This document shows, in pieces, positions 50,668 through 61,257 of a DNA stretch of 62,284 nt. The notes under the pieces were generated by a model. It was given only the letters and a program-made list of their open reading frames with translations, searched no databases and was not told the DNA's origin. The first letter of the stretch is position 1; the number at the start of each line of letters is the position of its first letter. This DNA comes from CAYUYV01 sp050331455 (lineage in GTDB: Bacteria > Pseudomonadota > Alphaproteobacteria > JAJFIK01): the NCBI GenBank assembly GCA_050331455.1, contig JBHJGV010000022.1, positions 1 to 62,284 of the forward strand. Reading direction: 5' to 3'. The translations under genes and the position numbers were made by a program.

Positions 50668-51943
50668 ATGTTCGACATGAAGCTGATCCGTGAGGATCCG
50701 GAGGCGTTCGACGCCGCCTTGGCCCGGCGGGGCTTTGAGCCCAAATCCGCCGCCGTGCTCGAGCTTGACCAGCGTCTGCGCACCGTGCTTGCCGAAACCC
50801 AGACCGCCCAGGCCGCCCGCAACGAGGCCTCCAAAAAGATCGGCAAGGCCAAGGCCGGCGGCAGTGCGGATGAGGCCGAGGCCATGATGGCCGAGGTGGC
50901 CCGGCTGAAAACCGTCATTCAGGACGGGGAGGAGCAGGAGCGCCGCCTCCAGGGCGAGATCGAGGGTCTGCTCGCCGGCCTGCCCAATCTGCCCTATGCG
51001 GACATTCCCGACGGCACGGACGAGACGGGCAATGTGGAGCGCCACCGGGTCGCAGGCCCGCGCAATTACGAAGCGCCGCCGAAGGAGCATTGGGACCTGT
51101 TCGACGGCAGCCCCCTGATGGATTTCGAGACGGCCGCCAAGATGTCCGGGTCCCGCTTTGCCCTGCTGCGCGGCGGCCTTGCCCGCCTGGAGCGCGCGCT
51201 GGCGGCTTTCATGCTCGATCTGCACACGGGCGAGCATGGCTATACCGAGGTCGTGCCGCCGGTCCTGGTGCGGGACGAAGCCGTCTACGGCACGGGCCAG
51301 CTGCCCAAGCTGGGCGAGGATATGTTCCGCACCGAGAACGGCTTCTGGCTCATCCCCACCTCGGAAGTCTCCCTGACCAACACGGTCATGGACACCATCC
51401 TCAAGGAAGACGACCTGCCGATCCGCATGACGGCCCATACGCCCTGTTTCCGCAGCGAGGCCGGCGCGGCCGGTCGGGACCAGCGCGGGCTGATCCGCCT
51501 GCACCAGTTCTCCAAGGTGGAACTCGTTTCCATCACAGCGCCGGACCACTCGGAGGCCGAGCACGAGCGCATGCTGGCCTGCGCCGAGGCGGTGCTGAAA
51601 CGCCTCGACCTTTCCTATCGGGTCATGACCCTGTGCGCCGGCGATATGGGGTTTTCCGCCCGGCGGACCTACGACATCGAAGTCTGGCTGCCGGGGCAGA
51701 ATACCTTCCGCGAAATCTCCAGCTGCTCCACCTGCGGCGACTTCCAGGCCCGCCGGATGAATGCGCGCTATCGCCCGGCCGAGGGCAAGGGCACCCGTTT
51801 TGTCCACACCCTGAACGGATCCGGCCTTGCCGTCGGACGGACCATGGTGGCAGTCCTGGAGACCTATCAAAACCCGGACGGCAGCGTCACCGTGCCCGAC
51901 GCACTCAAGCCCTATATGGGCAGCATCGAGAGGATCGAGGCCC

Positions 51944-51951
<8 letters not shown>
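50668..51951 (+). CDS. serS: Seryl-tRNA synthetase
   Basis: 427-residue class II aminoacyl-tRNA synthetase. Helical N-terminal coiled arm (about 25-105; LRTVLAETQTAQAARNEASK) that reads the tRNA, then the catalytic domain with motif 2 (TPCFRSEAGAAGRDQRGLIR) and motif 3 (GSGLAVGRTMVAVLE). ATG 50668 has GAAGGGGGTGAGCC upstream. The stop overlaps the start of surE by 8 nt. Order tatABC-serS-surE is conserved in alphaproteobacteria. Confidence 0.97.
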
Positions 51952-52759
<808 letters not shown>

Positions 52760-52805
52760 GGCCACACGCTGCCTGTCGCCCCGGGGCCAGTAAAGGCGCG
52801 TAACC

Positions 52806-53567
52806 ATGCATTTCCTGGACGAATGGGACCGGACGAAACGGGACCGGAAACCGCAGGACTGGATGGATGGCACCATGATGGACGAGGACATCACCGCGGA
52901 AGGGGACGGGCCGGTCGACGGAGAAGACACGGCCGAGGCGGAATCCATCCGCCTGCTGATGGCGATCCGCCGGCTCGGGGTCACGGACACGCGGGTCCTG
53001 GCCGCCGTCGAGCGGGTGCCGCGGGCAGCCTTTATTCAGGACGTGTTCGCGCGCCAGGCCTCGCTCGATCGACCGCTGCCCATCGAATGCGGCCAGACCA
53101 TTTCCCAGCCCTCCCTCGTGGCCCTGATGACCCAGGCCCTCGACGTCCAGCCTCACCACAAGGTGCTCGAAATCGGCACGGGCTCGGGCTACCAGGCCGC
53201 GGTTCTAAGCCAGCTTGCGCGCCGCGTCTACACGGTCGAGCGCCACCGTGCCCTGTCCCGCAGTGCTGAAGACCGTCTTAACCAATTGGGTTTTCATAAT
53301 GTGGTGACGCGGCCCGGCGACGGTTTCCGTGGCTGGCCGGAACTGGCCCCCTTTGACCGGATCATGGTCACGGCGGCGGCGCCGGAAGTGCCGGACACCC
53401 TGATCGACCAGCTTGCCGTCGGCGGCATCATGGTCGTGCCTGTCGGGCCCGCGTCCGGAGATCAGACCCTCTGCCGGGTCGTCCGCACCGAAACGGACGT
53501 TACGGTTGAGGATCTTGGCTCCGTGCTTTTCGTTCCGATGCTGGGCGGCATGGCCGAGGAAGAGTGA
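52806..53567 (+). CDS. pcm: Protein-L-isoaspartate O-methyltransferase
   Basis: 253 residues. SAM motif LEIGTGSGYQAAVL, the CGQTISQP block of this family and RPGDGFRGW. It repairs damaged isoaspartyl residues in proteins. The N-terminal ~45 residues are acidic and family-atypical; the ATG at 52806 has a weak AAAGG, and an alternative at 52875 gives a 230-residue protein nearer to typical length. It follows surE by 46 nt and precedes nlpD by 60 nt, the gene order of the E. coli surE-pcm-nlpD cluster. Confidence 0.94.
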   Translation: MHFLDEWDRTKRDRKPQDWMDGTMMDEDITAEGDGPVDGEDTAEAESIRLLMAIRRLGVTDTRVLAAVERVPRAAFIQDVFARQASLDRPLPIECGQTISQPSLVALMTQALDVQPHHKVLEIGTGSGYQAAVLSQLARRVYTVERHRALSRSAEDRLNQLGFHNVVTRPGDGFRGWPELAPFDRIMVTAAAPEVPDTLIDQLAVGGIMVVPVGPASGDQTLCRVVRTETDVTVEDLGSVLFVPMLGGMAEEE

Positions 53568-53627
53568 GCCCCACTGACCTCGCGACCGGGGCGCCCGTGC
53601 ATCGCACCCGGAAGACGCGAGCACTGT

Positions 53628-54671
53628 ATGGCCATGGACCAAGCTGGGGGTGGGGACGGGAGAGGGGCGCGGCGGAAGGGGCGTTTGCGCACGAGTGCCG
53701 GCGGTCTCTGCCTGCTCGCCCCGGTGCTGCTCCTGTCGGGCTGCCTTGAATGGAGCCGTCCCAAATTTCCCGGAGGGCGTCCGGACAAGGAGTATGCGGT
53801 CACGGTGCGCGAGGGGGACACCTATTGGTCCATCGCCCGGCGCCTGAACCTCTCCGTCGAGGAATTGATCGACCTCAACCGCGCCGACCCGCCCTACCGG
53901 CTCTATCCCGGGGACCGCCTGCTTTTGCCGGAGCCGTCCGTGCACATCGTGCGGGACAACGAGACCCTGATCACCATAGCCCGGCGCTATGGTGTCGATC
54001 ACCAGCGCCTTGCCCGGCGCAACGGGATCGAGAATCCGGGGCAGGTGCGCCCGGGCGTGAAGCTGCGCATCCCCGACAGCCGCACGCCCGCCGCCCTACC
54101 GTCGGGCCGCCCTCGCAGTGCCCGCGATACGGGATCCCGGCCCAAGGCATGGTGGGGGCGGGACGACGATGACGAGCGCCCCCCGGGGCGCGCCGGCAGT
54201 AAAAAGCGCATTCTCGTCGCGCCGACGCCGCCGAAATCGGTCAAGGTTGCGTCAAGGCCGGCCCAGCCGCCTGTGCCCAAGGGCGCACCGCGCCTCGACT
54301 GGCCCGTCCGGGGCCGGATCGTTTCGGGCTACGGCTCCAAGGGAAAGGGGGCCTTCAATGACGGCATCAACATCGCCGTGCGCGCCGGCACGCCCGTGCG
54401 CGCGGCGGCGGGCGGGATCGTCATTTATCGCGGCAATCTGGTGCCCGGTTTCGGCCGCCTCGTTCTTGTGAAGCACGATAAGGAAATCGTGACGGCCTAC
54501 GCCCATCTGGACAGTTACGCCGTGGGCGAAGGCCAGACCGTGCGCCGTGGCCAGATGATCGGCCGGGCGGGCAGCTCGGGCAGCGTGGACGAGCCCCAGC
54601 TCCATTTCGAAGTGCGCCGCGGCGTGCGGGCCGTTGACCCGGGCCCCTATATGACCACACGCCGATCCTGA
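53628..54671 (+). CDS. nlpD: NlpD/LytM-type lipoprotein, degenerate M23 peptidase with two LysM domains
   Basis: 347 residues. Lipobox LLLSGC with lipidated Cys39, LysM repeats at about 57-101 and 104-149, a low-complexity Arg/Pro/Ser linker (150-225), and an M23 domain (226-340). In active M23 enzymes the zinc ligands are His, Asp and His; here they read N244 (GAFNDGINI), N248 and His326 (QLHFEV), with His292 retained. Two of three ligands are changed, so the protein is probably a non-hydrolysing amidase activator, like NlpD/EnvC. It anchors to the inner leaflet of the outer membrane. Confidence 0.93.
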   Translation: MAMDQAGGGDGRGARRKGRLRTSAGGLCLLAPVLLLSGCLEWSRPKFPGGRPDKEYAVTVREGDTYWSIARRLNLSVEELIDLNRADPPYRLYPGDRLLLPEPSVHIVRDNETLITIARRYGVDHQRLARRNGIENPGQVRPGVKLRIPDSRTPAALPSGRPRSARDTGSRPKAWWGRDDDDERPPGRAGSKKRILVAPTPPKSVKVASRPAQPPVPKGAPRLDWPVRGRIVSGYGSKGKGAFNDGINIAVRAGTPVRAAAGGIVIYRGNLVPGFGRLVLVKHDKEIVTAYAHLDSYAVGEGQTVRRGQMIGRAGSSGSVDEPQLHFEVRRGVRAVDPGPYMTTRRS

Positions 54672-54771
54672 GCAATCGGTTCCCCACATCCCGAGACTCG
54701 GTGCACGCCGTTTCCCGATTTGATACTGTTCAGGTCATCACATGACATGACCTGCACGGGGAATCTGAGCC

Positions 54772-55674
54772 ATGCCGTTTCTGCTGTCCGCGCGCCCTCT
54801 CCGGTGTGCCGTCTCGATCCTGCTGCTGGCCCTTGCGGTCCCCTCCTTGGCATTCGCCTCCATGCGGGGCCCGGAGGCGCGCGATTACGGCAAATTCGCC
54901 GCCTTCGACTCTGAAGCGACCGCAAAACCGAACTACACGCCAATGGACCAGTTCCTCCAGGCCTTTGCAGAACGTCGGGGGGTGCGCACCCGCCTGACCT
55001 ATGACCGCATGGGTGTCGAAGGCCTCGCGGTCCTGAAGAAATACATGATGTATCTGGAACAGGTTCCCGTCACGCGGCTGGCCCGGGTGCATCAGCTCGC
55101 CTACTGGCTCAATCTGCACAATTGGATGGTGATCGAAGGGCTTCTGGAGCGCGAGGTGGGCCGCAAGATCGACGACGAGCGCGGCACGCCGGACGAGCCC
55201 GGCGGCCTGTGGACTCTGAAGCGCGTTGTCGTGGAAGGCGTTCTCATTTCCATCCGGGACATCGAGGAAAAAATCGTGTTCGCCCATTGGGACGATCCCC
55301 TGGTGCTCTATGGCCTGTATCAGGGGGCCTGGGGCGGCCCGGGCCTGAACCCGACGGCTTTCGACGGGGATACGGTGTTCCTGGAGCTTGAGACGCTGGG
55401 CCGGGCCTTTGTGGCGTCGAAAGACCACGTCAAGCCAAGCGGGCGCACGCTCCGGGTGGCCGAATTCTACGATTGGTTCAAGGACGAGGCTTTCGGCGGG
55501 GACGACAAGCGTCTGATTGCCCATGTCAAATCCCTCGCGCCGCCCAAACGGGCCGAAGATTTTGCGGAGGTCAGCCGTCTGCGGATCATCGATTTCGACT
55601 ATGCCAAGGACCAGCTCATCCTGAAAAAGCCTCAGCTGGGTCGCAGAGGCGGCATTCCGCGCGCGCCGCGCTGA
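54772..55674 (+). CDS. Exported DUF547 protein
   Basis: 300 residues. Signal peptide (basic PLRCAV, hydrophobic ILLLALAVPSLA, cleavage near AFA-S), then the DUF547 block AYWLNLHNWMVI and the region DPLVLYGLYQGAWGGPGLNPTAF. Family proteins have unknown function, with a conserved Trp/Asn/Tyr pattern that resembles a papain-like or glutaredoxin-like fold (uncertain). GGGGAATCTGAGCC is just before ATG. It follows nlpD by 100 nt and may be part of the same unit. Confidence 0.85.
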   Translation: MPFLLSARPLRCAVSILLLALAVPSLAFASMRGPEARDYGKFAAFDSEATAKPNYTPMDQFLQAFAERRGVRTRLTYDRMGVEGLAVLKKYMMYLEQVPVTRLARVHQLAYWLNLHNWMVIEGLLEREVGRKIDDERGTPDEPGGLWTLKRVVVEGVLISIRDIEEKIVFAHWDDPLVLYGLYQGAWGGPGLNPTAFDGDTVFLELETLGRAFVASKDHVKPSGRTLRVAEFYDWFKDEAFGGDDKRLIAHVKSLAPPKRAEDFAEVSRLRIIDFDYAKDQLILKKPQLGRRGGIPRAPR

Positions 55675-55686
55675 ACCAGCGCGGCG
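55664..55686. terminator. Hairpin over the DUF547 stop codon
   Basis: CGCCGCGCT (55664-55672) pairs with AGCGCGGCG (55678-55686), a 9-bp stem around the GAACC loop that contains part of the TGA stop. No T-run follows, so it may be a weak terminator or stabilise the 3' end. Confidence 0.45.
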
Positions 55687-55820
55687 GCATTCGTCCTAGA
55701 GACCACCGGGATTTGGGACCACCGGGATCTCCGGCACCCTTCCACGCGGCGGTGCCGTCGTTTCCGAGCGGCAAAAAATGGCGGCAGAGTTTTCGGGTCC
55801 GCACAGACGCGAAAGAGGAG

Positions 55821-55842
55821 GGCGGATTGAAATCCGTCTTAC
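55821..55842. repeat. Dispersed copy of the GGCGGATT palindrome
   Basis: GGCGGATTGAAATCCGTCTT followed by AC, 14 bp and more matching the palindromic core of the 123-bp repeats at the left end of the window, 55 kb away, including the flanking CTTAC/CCTAC side. It lies between the ends of the DUF547 gene and topA. Confidence 0.6.
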
Positions 55843-55877
55843 GCAGCGGTGCCACACACGCCAAGGGCCGCTGCGGT

Positions 55878-58556
55878 TCACTCCGCGGCGGCGGCCTTTT
55901 TCGCAGCGGCCTTTTTCGCCGTTGTTTTCTTGGCGGCGGTCTTTTTCTTCGACGCCGCCTTCGTTTTGGCGGCCGTTTTCTTCTTGGCCGCGGTCTTCTT
56001 TTTCGCCGTGGTTTTTTTGCCGGACTTGGCCGCTTTTTCCGTCAGGAGCTGGACCGCCTGGTCCATGGTCACGTCCTGGGGATCCGTGCCGGAGGGCAGG
56101 GTGGCGTTGATCTTGTTGTGGGTCACATAGGGGCCATAGCGGCCTTCCATCACATTGACCGGATTTCCGTCTTCCGGGTGCTCGCCCAACTCCCGTAAAG
56201 GCGGCTTGGCCTGTCCGCGCCCCCCCCGGCTCTGCTTCTCGGCGAGAACCGTCACGGCACGGTTGATGCCGATCTCGAACAGGTCCTCCACGGACTCGAG
56301 GCGCGCATATTTGTTGTTGTGCCGAAGATAGGGGCCGTATCGTCCAAGCCCGGCCAGAATGGCTGCATTGTCCTCCGGGTGCACACCCACCTCCCGCGGC
56401 AGGGCGAGCAGCGCCAGGGCGCGTTCGAGCTCAAGATCCGCAAGCATTTCCTTCGGCACGCTAACGCGTTTGGGCTTTTCGTCGTCCACCTGCTCGCCGA
56501 GCTGGATATAGGGTCCGAAACGGCCCGCCCGCAGGGTTACATCAAGGCCCGTTTCCGGATCCTGGCCGAGCACTTTGGGCTCATTCGCAAGGTTGGCCGT
56601 TCCGTCGTCGTCGCCGGTGGCAAGCTGGCGGGTGTAGCTGCATTCGGGGTAGTTCGAGCAGCCGATAAAGGCGCCATAGCGCCCGAGCTTGAGGGACAAC
56701 TCACCGCTGTCACAGGCCGGGCAGGCTCGGGCCGGCGTGCCATCATCCTTGGCCGGAAAGATATGCGGACCCAGCACCTCGTTCAGGGCGTCGAGGACGT
56801 CCGAGATGCGCAGTTCCTGGGTCTCTTCCACTTTCGAGATGAAGGCGCGCCAGAAATCGCGGAGCAGTTCTTTCCAGCCAAGCTTGCCGTCCGAGACCAG
56901 ATCGAGCTTCTGCTCCAGATCCGCCGTGAAGTCATACTCCACATAGCGACCGAAAAAGCTTTCGAGGAAGGCCGTTACGATACGGCCCTTGTCGTCGGGC
57001 ACGAACCGGTTCCGGTCCATATGGACATAGGTCCGCGCCCGGAGCACCTCCAGGATCGAGGCATAGGTCGAGGGGCGGCCAATGCCCAGCTCTTCCATCT
57101 TCTTCACCAGCGTCGCCTCGGTGTAACGGGGCGGGGGCTCGGTGAAATGCTGGTCGGGGGTCGCCTTGAGCAGGCTGGCCGCTTCGCCCTGCGCCATGGT
57201 GGGCAGGCGCCGGCTATCGTCACTGTCCTCGTCGGAACCGCTCTTGTCCGCGGTTGCCTGATCGTCCCGGCCTTCCTGATAGAGCTTCAAGAAGCCGTCG
57301 AACTGGATGACCTGTCCCGTGGCGCGCAGTCCCGCCGACTTGTCCGCATTCAGCAGGTCAACGGTGGTGCGCTCAACGCGCGCGCTTTCCATCTGGCTCG
57401 CGATGGTCCGTTTCCAGATCAGATCATAAAGCCGCTTCTGGTCGGGATCGAGAAAGCCGCCGATATCATCCGGCAGGCGCGACAGATCTGTCGGCCGGAC
57501 GGCCTCGTGGGCCTCCTGGGCATTCTTGGCCTTGGATTTGTACAGGCGCGGGCTGTCCGGCAAATAACGGTTGCCGAACCGGTCGCCGATCACCTCCCGG
57601 GTCTGGGTCAGGGCCTCGGGCGTCACTTGCACGCCGTCCGTCCGCATATATGTGATGAGGCCCACGGTCTCGCCCTTGATGGCGACACCCTCATAGAGCC
57701 GCTGGGCGGTCTGCATCGTTCTTTGGGCGGAGAAGCCGAGCTTGCGGGCCGCCTCCTGCTGCATGGTGGATGTCGTGAAGGGCGGGGGCGGATTGCGCCG
57801 GCCGGGCTTGGCTTCGACGGACTGGACCGTGTAGCCGCCCTTTTCGATATGCTGCAGGGCCTTTTGGGCATCCTCTTCGGTCTTCAGGCTGAACTTGTCG
57901 AGTTTCTCGCCATTGAGCGCATGCAGACGGGCGAGGAAATCCTCGCCGTCCGCCGTCTTCATGGCGGCTTCAATGGTCCAGTATTCCTGGGAGACGAAGG
58001 TCTCGATCTCAAGCTCACGCTCGCAGATGAGACGCAGGGCGACCGACTGCACCCGGCCGGCCGAGCGCGAGCCCGGCAGCTTGCGCCATAGCACCGGCGA
58101 CAGGGTGAAGCCCACGAGATAATCGAGGGCCCGGCGGGCGAGATAGGCCTCCACCAGCTCCATATCGATATCCCGGGGCTGGTCCATCGCCGCCAGGATC
58201 GATTTTTTGGTGATCGCATTGAACACCACCCGCTGGACCGGCTGGTCCTTGATGGCCTTTTTCTGGCGCAAAACCTCCAGAACATGCCAGGAAATCGCCT
58301 CGCCTTCGCGGTCCGGGTCGGTGGCCAGGATCAGGCGGTCGGCCCCTTTGACGGCATCGGCGATTTCCGAAAGGCGCTTCTGGGCCTTGGGGTCCACCGA
58401 CCAGGCCATCTGGAAGTCTTCGTCCGGCAGAACCGATCCGTCCTTGGGCGGCAGATCGCGCACATGACCGTAACTGGCAAGGACCTTATAGTCATTACCA
58501 AGATATTTGTTGATCGTCTTGGCCTTGGCCGGTGACTCTACAATGACGACGTCCAT
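55878..58556 (-). CDS. topA: DNA topoisomerase I
   Basis: 892-residue type IA topoisomerase that relaxes negative supercoils. TOPRIM acidic residues Asp80, Asp82 and Glu84 in TDPDREGE, the nucleophile Tyr303 in LITYMRTDGV, and a C-terminal zinc motif (CPACDSGELSLKLGRYGAFIG, then CSNYPEC). Four glycine-rich repeats GRYGPY follow. The last ~55 residues are a Lys/Ala/Thr-rich tail (repeats of AAKKKTAAK), as in related alphaproteobacteria, probably helping bind DNA. The ATG at 58556 is preferred over a GTG five codons upstream. It follows dprA and plsY on the same strand, but with an 835-bp gap that holds a small + strand ORF. Confidence 0.97.
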   Translation of the reverse strand: MDVVIVESPAKAKTINKYLGNDYKVLASYGHVRDLPPKDGSVLPDEDFQMAWSVDPKAQKRLSEIADAVKGADRLILATDPDREGEAISWHVLEVLRQKKAIKDQPVQRVVFNAITKKSILAAMDQPRDIDMELVEAYLARRALDYLVGFTLSPVLWRKLPGSRSAGRVQSVALRLICERELEIETFVSQEYWTIEAAMKTADGEDFLARLHALNGEKLDKFSLKTEEDAQKALQHIEKGGYTVQSVEAKPGRRNPPPPFTTSTMQQEAARKLGFSAQRTMQTAQRLYEGVAIKGETVGLITYMRTDGVQVTPEALTQTREVIGDRFGNRYLPDSPRLYKSKAKNAQEAHEAVRPTDLSRLPDDIGGFLDPDQKRLYDLIWKRTIASQMESARVERTTVDLLNADKSAGLRATGQVIQFDGFLKLYQEGRDDQATADKSGSDEDSDDSRRLPTMAQGEAASLLKATPDQHFTEPPPRYTEATLVKKMEELGIGRPSTYASILEVLRARTYVHMDRNRFVPDDKGRIVTAFLESFFGRYVEYDFTADLEQKLDLVSDGKLGWKELLRDFWRAFISKVEETQELRISDVLDALNEVLGPHIFPAKDDGTPARACPACDSGELSLKLGRYGAFIGCSNYPECSYTRQLATGDDDGTANLANEPKVLGQDPETGLDVTLRAGRFGPYIQLGEQVDDEKPKRVSVPKEMLADLELERALALLALPREVGVHPEDNAAILAGLGRYGPYLRHNNKYARLESVEDLFEIGINRAVTVLAEKQSRGGRGQAKPPLRELGEHPEDGNPVNVMEGRYGPYVTHNKINATLPSGTDPQDVTMDQAVQLLTEKAAKSGKKTTAKKKTAAKKKTAAKTKAASKKKTAAKKTTAKKAAAKKAAAAE

Positions 58557-59161
58557 GCCGCCCCATCTCACTCGTTGCGCTGCAGTTTCAGCCGATCCGG
58601 CACCACCATGTGCCGCCGACCGGTCGCCTGATCGGACGGTGAACCCTGTCCTGACCGGACAGGGGACCGGTTACCGGATCCGCCGATCGGCGAGCCGGCG
58701 TTCTCGAACGACCGATGCCGATCACTCTGCCATCCCGGCCTTCGACTAGCACCTGGGGTGTTGCTAAGATCTGACCACCCATTACCCCCCCCGACTCCCC
58801 ATTGAGCGGCGGACAGTGGGGAAATCGCCCACATGTGTCAACCAAGGCCCCACGGGGCGGGCGCGCAGCTCCTGGAGGGCATCGGATGTCACCGACAGGC
58901 GGGAACACCAGCCAGAAATACACGTGCTGTTCTCCCACCGGTTGGTTTTCTCATGGGGCGAACTGTGGCACCTCGAAATGATGATTAGTGTGGGTTGTGT
59001 AAACACTCGACACGCGTGGGTCAACGCGGATCGGTCGGGCCGGTTTGACGGGTGTCCGCTGTCCCCTTCACGGTTCGATTCACCGCCAAGGTTCGGCGAC
59101 GGGTTTTCGAGCCCCGTCGTCCCCGGGCCGTTTTGCCGGTCTTGGCCGCAAGGGCAGTGTC
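58557..59161. other. 605-bp gap upstream of topA
   Basis: Holds a 7-bp hairpin (CCTGTCC 58645-58651 / GGACAGG 58657-58663, loop TGACC) close to topA and the start region of the small ORF at 59162. The rest shows nothing supportable. Confidence 0.45.
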
Positions 59162-59371
59162 ATGGCGTCCCGTTCACGGGTTCCCCCTGGAAACAACTCC
59201 GGCTGGCCGCCCGAGGCAGGCCGCAAAGCCGAATATATGTACGACCTGCTGCAGAGCATCGCGCTCGTGGCCCGGCGGCACCATCCAGATTTGATGCGGG
59301 ATCTCATCTATTTCATCGAAATGGCTGCCCTGGAGGCGGACTCGGTCCGGCGCAAAAGCGACGATGAGTGA
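59162..59371 (+). CDS. Small conserved-looking protein, 69 aa
   Basis: 69 residues from ATG 59162, preceded by AAGGGCAG. The second half is a helix-rich, charge-patterned stretch (YMYDLLQSIALVARRHHPDL and RDLIYFIEMAALEADSVRR) with amphipathic spacing, which looks selected; the first ~23 residues are Pro/Gly/Arg-rich. It resembles small alphaproteobacterial proteins of unknown function. It sits between topA (divergent) and dprA (convergent), 20 nt from the dprA stop. Confidence 0.6.
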   Translation: MASRSRVPPGNNSGWPPEAGRKAEYMYDLLQSIALVARRHHPDLMRDLIYFIEMAALEADSVRRKSDDE

Positions 59372-59391
59372 CCGGCCGTCGATGGGCCGGA

Positions 59392-60639
59392 TCAGGTGAC
59401 GGGCTCGCAGGCGCTGACGGCACCGCCCGGTTCCCGGTGAATGCGGCCTGCCAGATCCCATTCCATCAGCACGGTGAGGGCGAGATCCGTGGGGACGCCG
59501 GCGGCCTGGATCAGGGCGTCCACTGGTGTGGGACTGGCGCCCAACAGGGGCCACAGGGCCCGGCGCGCGGCCTCGAGCGTGTCGTCCGGCGGCGATCCGC
59601 CCTGGGAGCCCAGAGGTGAGGGCGCCGGTGCCGGATCCCGCAATCGGGTGGCCGCGGCCCTGTCGGGGCGGCGGAAGCCGTCCATGGTGGGGCCGATGGC
59701 CTCCATCACGTCCTGGGCATCTTCGATGAGCGTTGCACCCTGGCGCAGGAGCTGGTTGCAGCCCCGGCCGCGGGGGTCGAGGGGAAAGCCCGGCACGGCC
59801 ATCACCTCCCGTCCCTGTTCGGCGGCATGGTGGGCCGTGATCAGGGAGCCGGAGCGCAGGGCGGCCTCGACCACCACCACGCCGAGGGCGAGGCCCGCCA
59901 CGAGCCGGTTGCGCCGGGGGAACAGGCTGGCCTGGGGTGCCGTGCCCAGGGGCATTTCCGACACGAGGGCGCCGGAGCGGGCCACGGCGGCGGCCAGGTC
60001 CTTGTGATCGGGGGGATAAACACAGTCGAGCCCGCCGGCGAGGACCGCGCTGGTCCCCGTGTCGAGGGCGCCCCGATGGGCGGCCCCGTCGATGCCCCGG
60101 GCAAGGCCCGACACGATGTGCACGCCCGCGGCCCCCAGATCCCGCGCCAGCCGCTCGGCGAATTGGCGCCCCAAGGCCGAGGCATTGCGGGCGCCGACAA
60201 TGGCGATGCTTGGGCTGTGCAGGGCGTCGTCGCTGCCCATCACGCAAAGCACCGGCGGCGGCGGCGACAGGGCGGCGAGCCGGCGTGGAAATGCGGGCTC
60301 GCCCAGAACGATGAACCGGGCACCGGCACGGGCAGCGGCGGCCATTTCCCGCTCAATGGCGTCGGGGGGCGGGATCCGGATGGGGCGGGTGCGCCCGCCA
60401 CGGCGCGCCAGATCCGGCAGGACCGCGAGCGCCTTTTTCGCCGAGCCGTAGCGGGCGATCAGGGCCTCGAAGGTGGTGGGTCCGACATTCTCGCTGCGGA
60501 TCAGGCGCAGGCGCGCAAGGCGCTCCGTGTCGTCCAGCGGCAGGCCCGATGCCGGCGCCCCGGGCCGATCAGGGGGGGCCGGCGGTGCGGCTTCCGGTTC
60601 CGGATCGAAAAGGTCGGGCCGGCGAGGGGGCACGGCCAT
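59392..60639 (-). CDS. dprA: DNA-protecting protein DprA
   Basis: 415 residues. A Rossmann-like DprA core (about 115-320) carries HIVSGLARGIDGAAHRGAL and VGARNASALGRQ, and the GTAPQ-type nucleic-acid loop follows. The C-terminal winged helix (VDALIQAAGVPTDLALTVL) completes the DML1-type architecture. DprA loads RecA on incoming single-stranded DNA in natural transformation. Pro/Ala-rich N-terminus (MAVPPRRPDLFDPEPEAAPP). It begins 3 nt after plsY ends on the minus strand, so they are co-transcribed. Confidence 0.96.
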   Translation of the reverse strand: MAVPPRRPDLFDPEPEAAPPAPPDRPGAPASGLPLDDTERLARLRLIRSENVGPTTFEALIARYGSAKKALAVLPDLARRGGRTRPIRIPPPDAIEREMAAAARAGARFIVLGEPAFPRRLAALSPPPPVLCVMGSDDALHSPSIAIVGARNASALGRQFAERLARDLGAAGVHIVSGLARGIDGAAHRGALDTGTSAVLAGGLDCVYPPDHKDLAAAVARSGALVSEMPLGTAPQASLFPRRNRLVAGLALGVVVVEAALRSGSLITAHHAAEQGREVMAVPGFPLDPRGRGCNQLLRQGATLIEDAQDVMEAIGPTMDGFRRPDRAAATRLRDPAPAPSPLGSQGGSPPDDTLEAARRALWPLLGASPTPVDALIQAAGVPTDLALTVLMEWDLAGRIHREPGGAVSACEPVT

Positions 60640-60642
60640 GGT

Positions 60643-61257
60643 TCAAGCCTTCGATGCGCCGATGCGCGACTCGGTGCCGGCCCAGATCCGCTGCACATTG
60701 GCCCGGTGGGACAGCCAGACCACCACAGCCATGATCGACACAAACTCCGCCGTGGTTGGCGCCAGCAGCCAGAAATAGAAGGGCGCGAGGGACGCCGTAT
60801 AAAGGGCCGCCAAGGAGGACATGCGTGTCGCGGCGGCCGTGGCGCTCCAGGTCGCGAGGCACAAAAGGCCGCAGGGCCAAGACAAGGCGAGGAGGGTGCC
60901 GAAGGCGACGGCCACGCCCTTGCCGCCCTTGAAGCCCAGCCAGACGGGGAACAAGTGGCCAAGAAACGCACCGCCCCCGGCCAGCACCATCAGATCCGGA
61001 TGGTACCGGGCCGCGACCAGCACAGGCAGGGCGCCCTTCAGCGCGTCGAACAGCAGGGTGAGGGCCGCAAGATCCTTCCGGCCCGTGCGCAGCACATTGG
61101 TCGCACCGATATTGCCGGAACCGATGCTGCGGATATCGCCGGCCCCGCCCCAGCGCGCGATCAGCAGGCCGAACGGGATCGAGCCGCACAGATAGCCGCC
61201 GGCCAGGGCCAGGGCGTAATAGGGCAGAACCATTTGCAGATTGATTGGATCGGGCAT
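60643..61257 (-). CDS. plsY: Glycerol-3-phosphate acyltransferase PlsY
   Basis: 204 residues from the ATG at 61257, which has a GGGG-rich upstream site; a GTG six codons earlier is possible. The motifs GSIPFGLLIARW, SIGSGNIGATNVLR and FKGGKGVAVAFGTLL are the three conserved PlsY blocks of this inner-membrane enzyme, which uses acyl-phosphate to make lysophosphatidic acid. Six hydrophobic segments are seen. It is followed by dprA at 3 nt and belongs to the common plsY-dprA-topA order. It lies 260 bp from tRNA-Pro on the opposite strand. Confidence 0.96.
   Translation of the reverse strand: MPDPINLQMVLPYYALALAGGYLCGSIPFGLLIARWGGAGDIRSIGSGNIGATNVLRTGRKDLAALTLLFDALKGALPVLVAARYHPDLMVLAGGGAFLGHLFPVWLGFKGGKGVAVAFGTLLALSWPCGLLCLATWSATAAATRMSSLAALYTASLAPFYFWLLAPTTAEFVSIMAVVVWLSHRANVQRIWAGTESRIGASKA

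Noticed and set aside
56319..58091. 590-residue plus-strand ORF
   Set aside because: Antisense to topA, which has all type IA motifs on the minus strand.
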